From: Cyanobacteria bacterium UBA2566
Lineage (GTDB): Bacteria > Cyanobacteriota > Cyanobacteriia > Cyanobacteriales > Desertifilaceae
NCBI GenBank assembly: GCA_002340255.1
Contig: DDLS01000152.1
Location: 1 to 41,269 of the forward strand
Length of the DNA: 41,269 nucleotides
Direction: 5' to 3'
How positions within the stretch are numbered: position 1 is the stretch's first letter; each line of letters starts with the position of its first letter. The notes under the pieces were generated by a model. It made no database searches. It was given only the letters and a program-made list of their open reading frames with translations, and was not told the origin of the DNA. The position numbers and the translations under genes are program-made. Shown here one piece after another: positions 41,230-41,269 of the stretch.

Positions 41230-41269
41230 AGATAATGAGGTACAGTCACCTGAATTCGGGATAAACAGC

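Overview
The window looks like a piece of a cyanobacterial chromosome, most likely from a filamentous non-heterocystous lineage. The evidence is the dense scatter of the HIP1 octamer GCGATCGC (for example 449-456, 1775-1782 and 2492-2499), the small RNA Yfr1 in its classic place between a CBS-less IMP dehydrogenase (guaB3) and trxA, a LabA-type NYN protein, heptamer-type short tandem repeats, and cyanobacterial protein families such as multi-GAF proteins, Uma2, Nif11 and WG-repeat proteins. No rRNA, tRNA, CRISPR array or intact insertion sequence was seen.

Layout. 1-5.2 kb: a 5'-truncated histidine-kinase remnant, a CoaBC-like flavoprotein divergent from hemB, and lepA convergent to hemB with a long hairpin between them, then a small ribbon-helix-helix protein. 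5.4-8.8 kb: a PAS/GAF-type histidine kinase followed by a sensor-less tandem copy of its own kinase core, then a PES-like alpha/beta hydrolase. 9.2-12.7 kb: metG, labA-like and the LptC-like lipoprotein. 12.7-17.6 kb: an SLH/WG-repeat protein translationally coupled to a tiny membrane protein on the minus strand, and a YqiJ-YqiK (OB-fold membrane protein/flotillin) pair on the plus strand. 17.8-21.3 kb: guaB3, Yfr1, a strongly structured region resembling an IscB-type HEARO/omega RNA without its ORF, trxA and a LOG-family enzyme. 21.5-25.8 kb: a GAF protein and a membrane-anchored TPR protein. 25.9-30.8 kb: an OppBCDF-type peptide ABC transporter operon split by an antisense Uma2 gene. 31.0-35.9 kb: small accessory genes (Trypco1 domain, YqjD/YqjE-like pair, J-domain protein, VOC protein, Nif11 leader-like peptide, internally duplicated hypothetical protein) around an aspartate aminotransferase. 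35.9-41.3 kb: a four-GAF protein, aroE, a second Uma2 gene and an AT-rich orphan gene.

Most of the window is housekeeping (haem, coenzyme A, translation, purines, redox, aromatic and amino-acid metabolism) with accessory genes in the spacers. The parts most worth a second look are the HEARO-like RNA upstream of trxA, the orphan Nif11 and Trypco1 genes, the flavoprotein that has lost the CoaC-type cysteine, the sensor-less kinase duplicate, and the coupled small-membrane-protein/SLH-WG pair. All family assignments were made by eye, without database searches.
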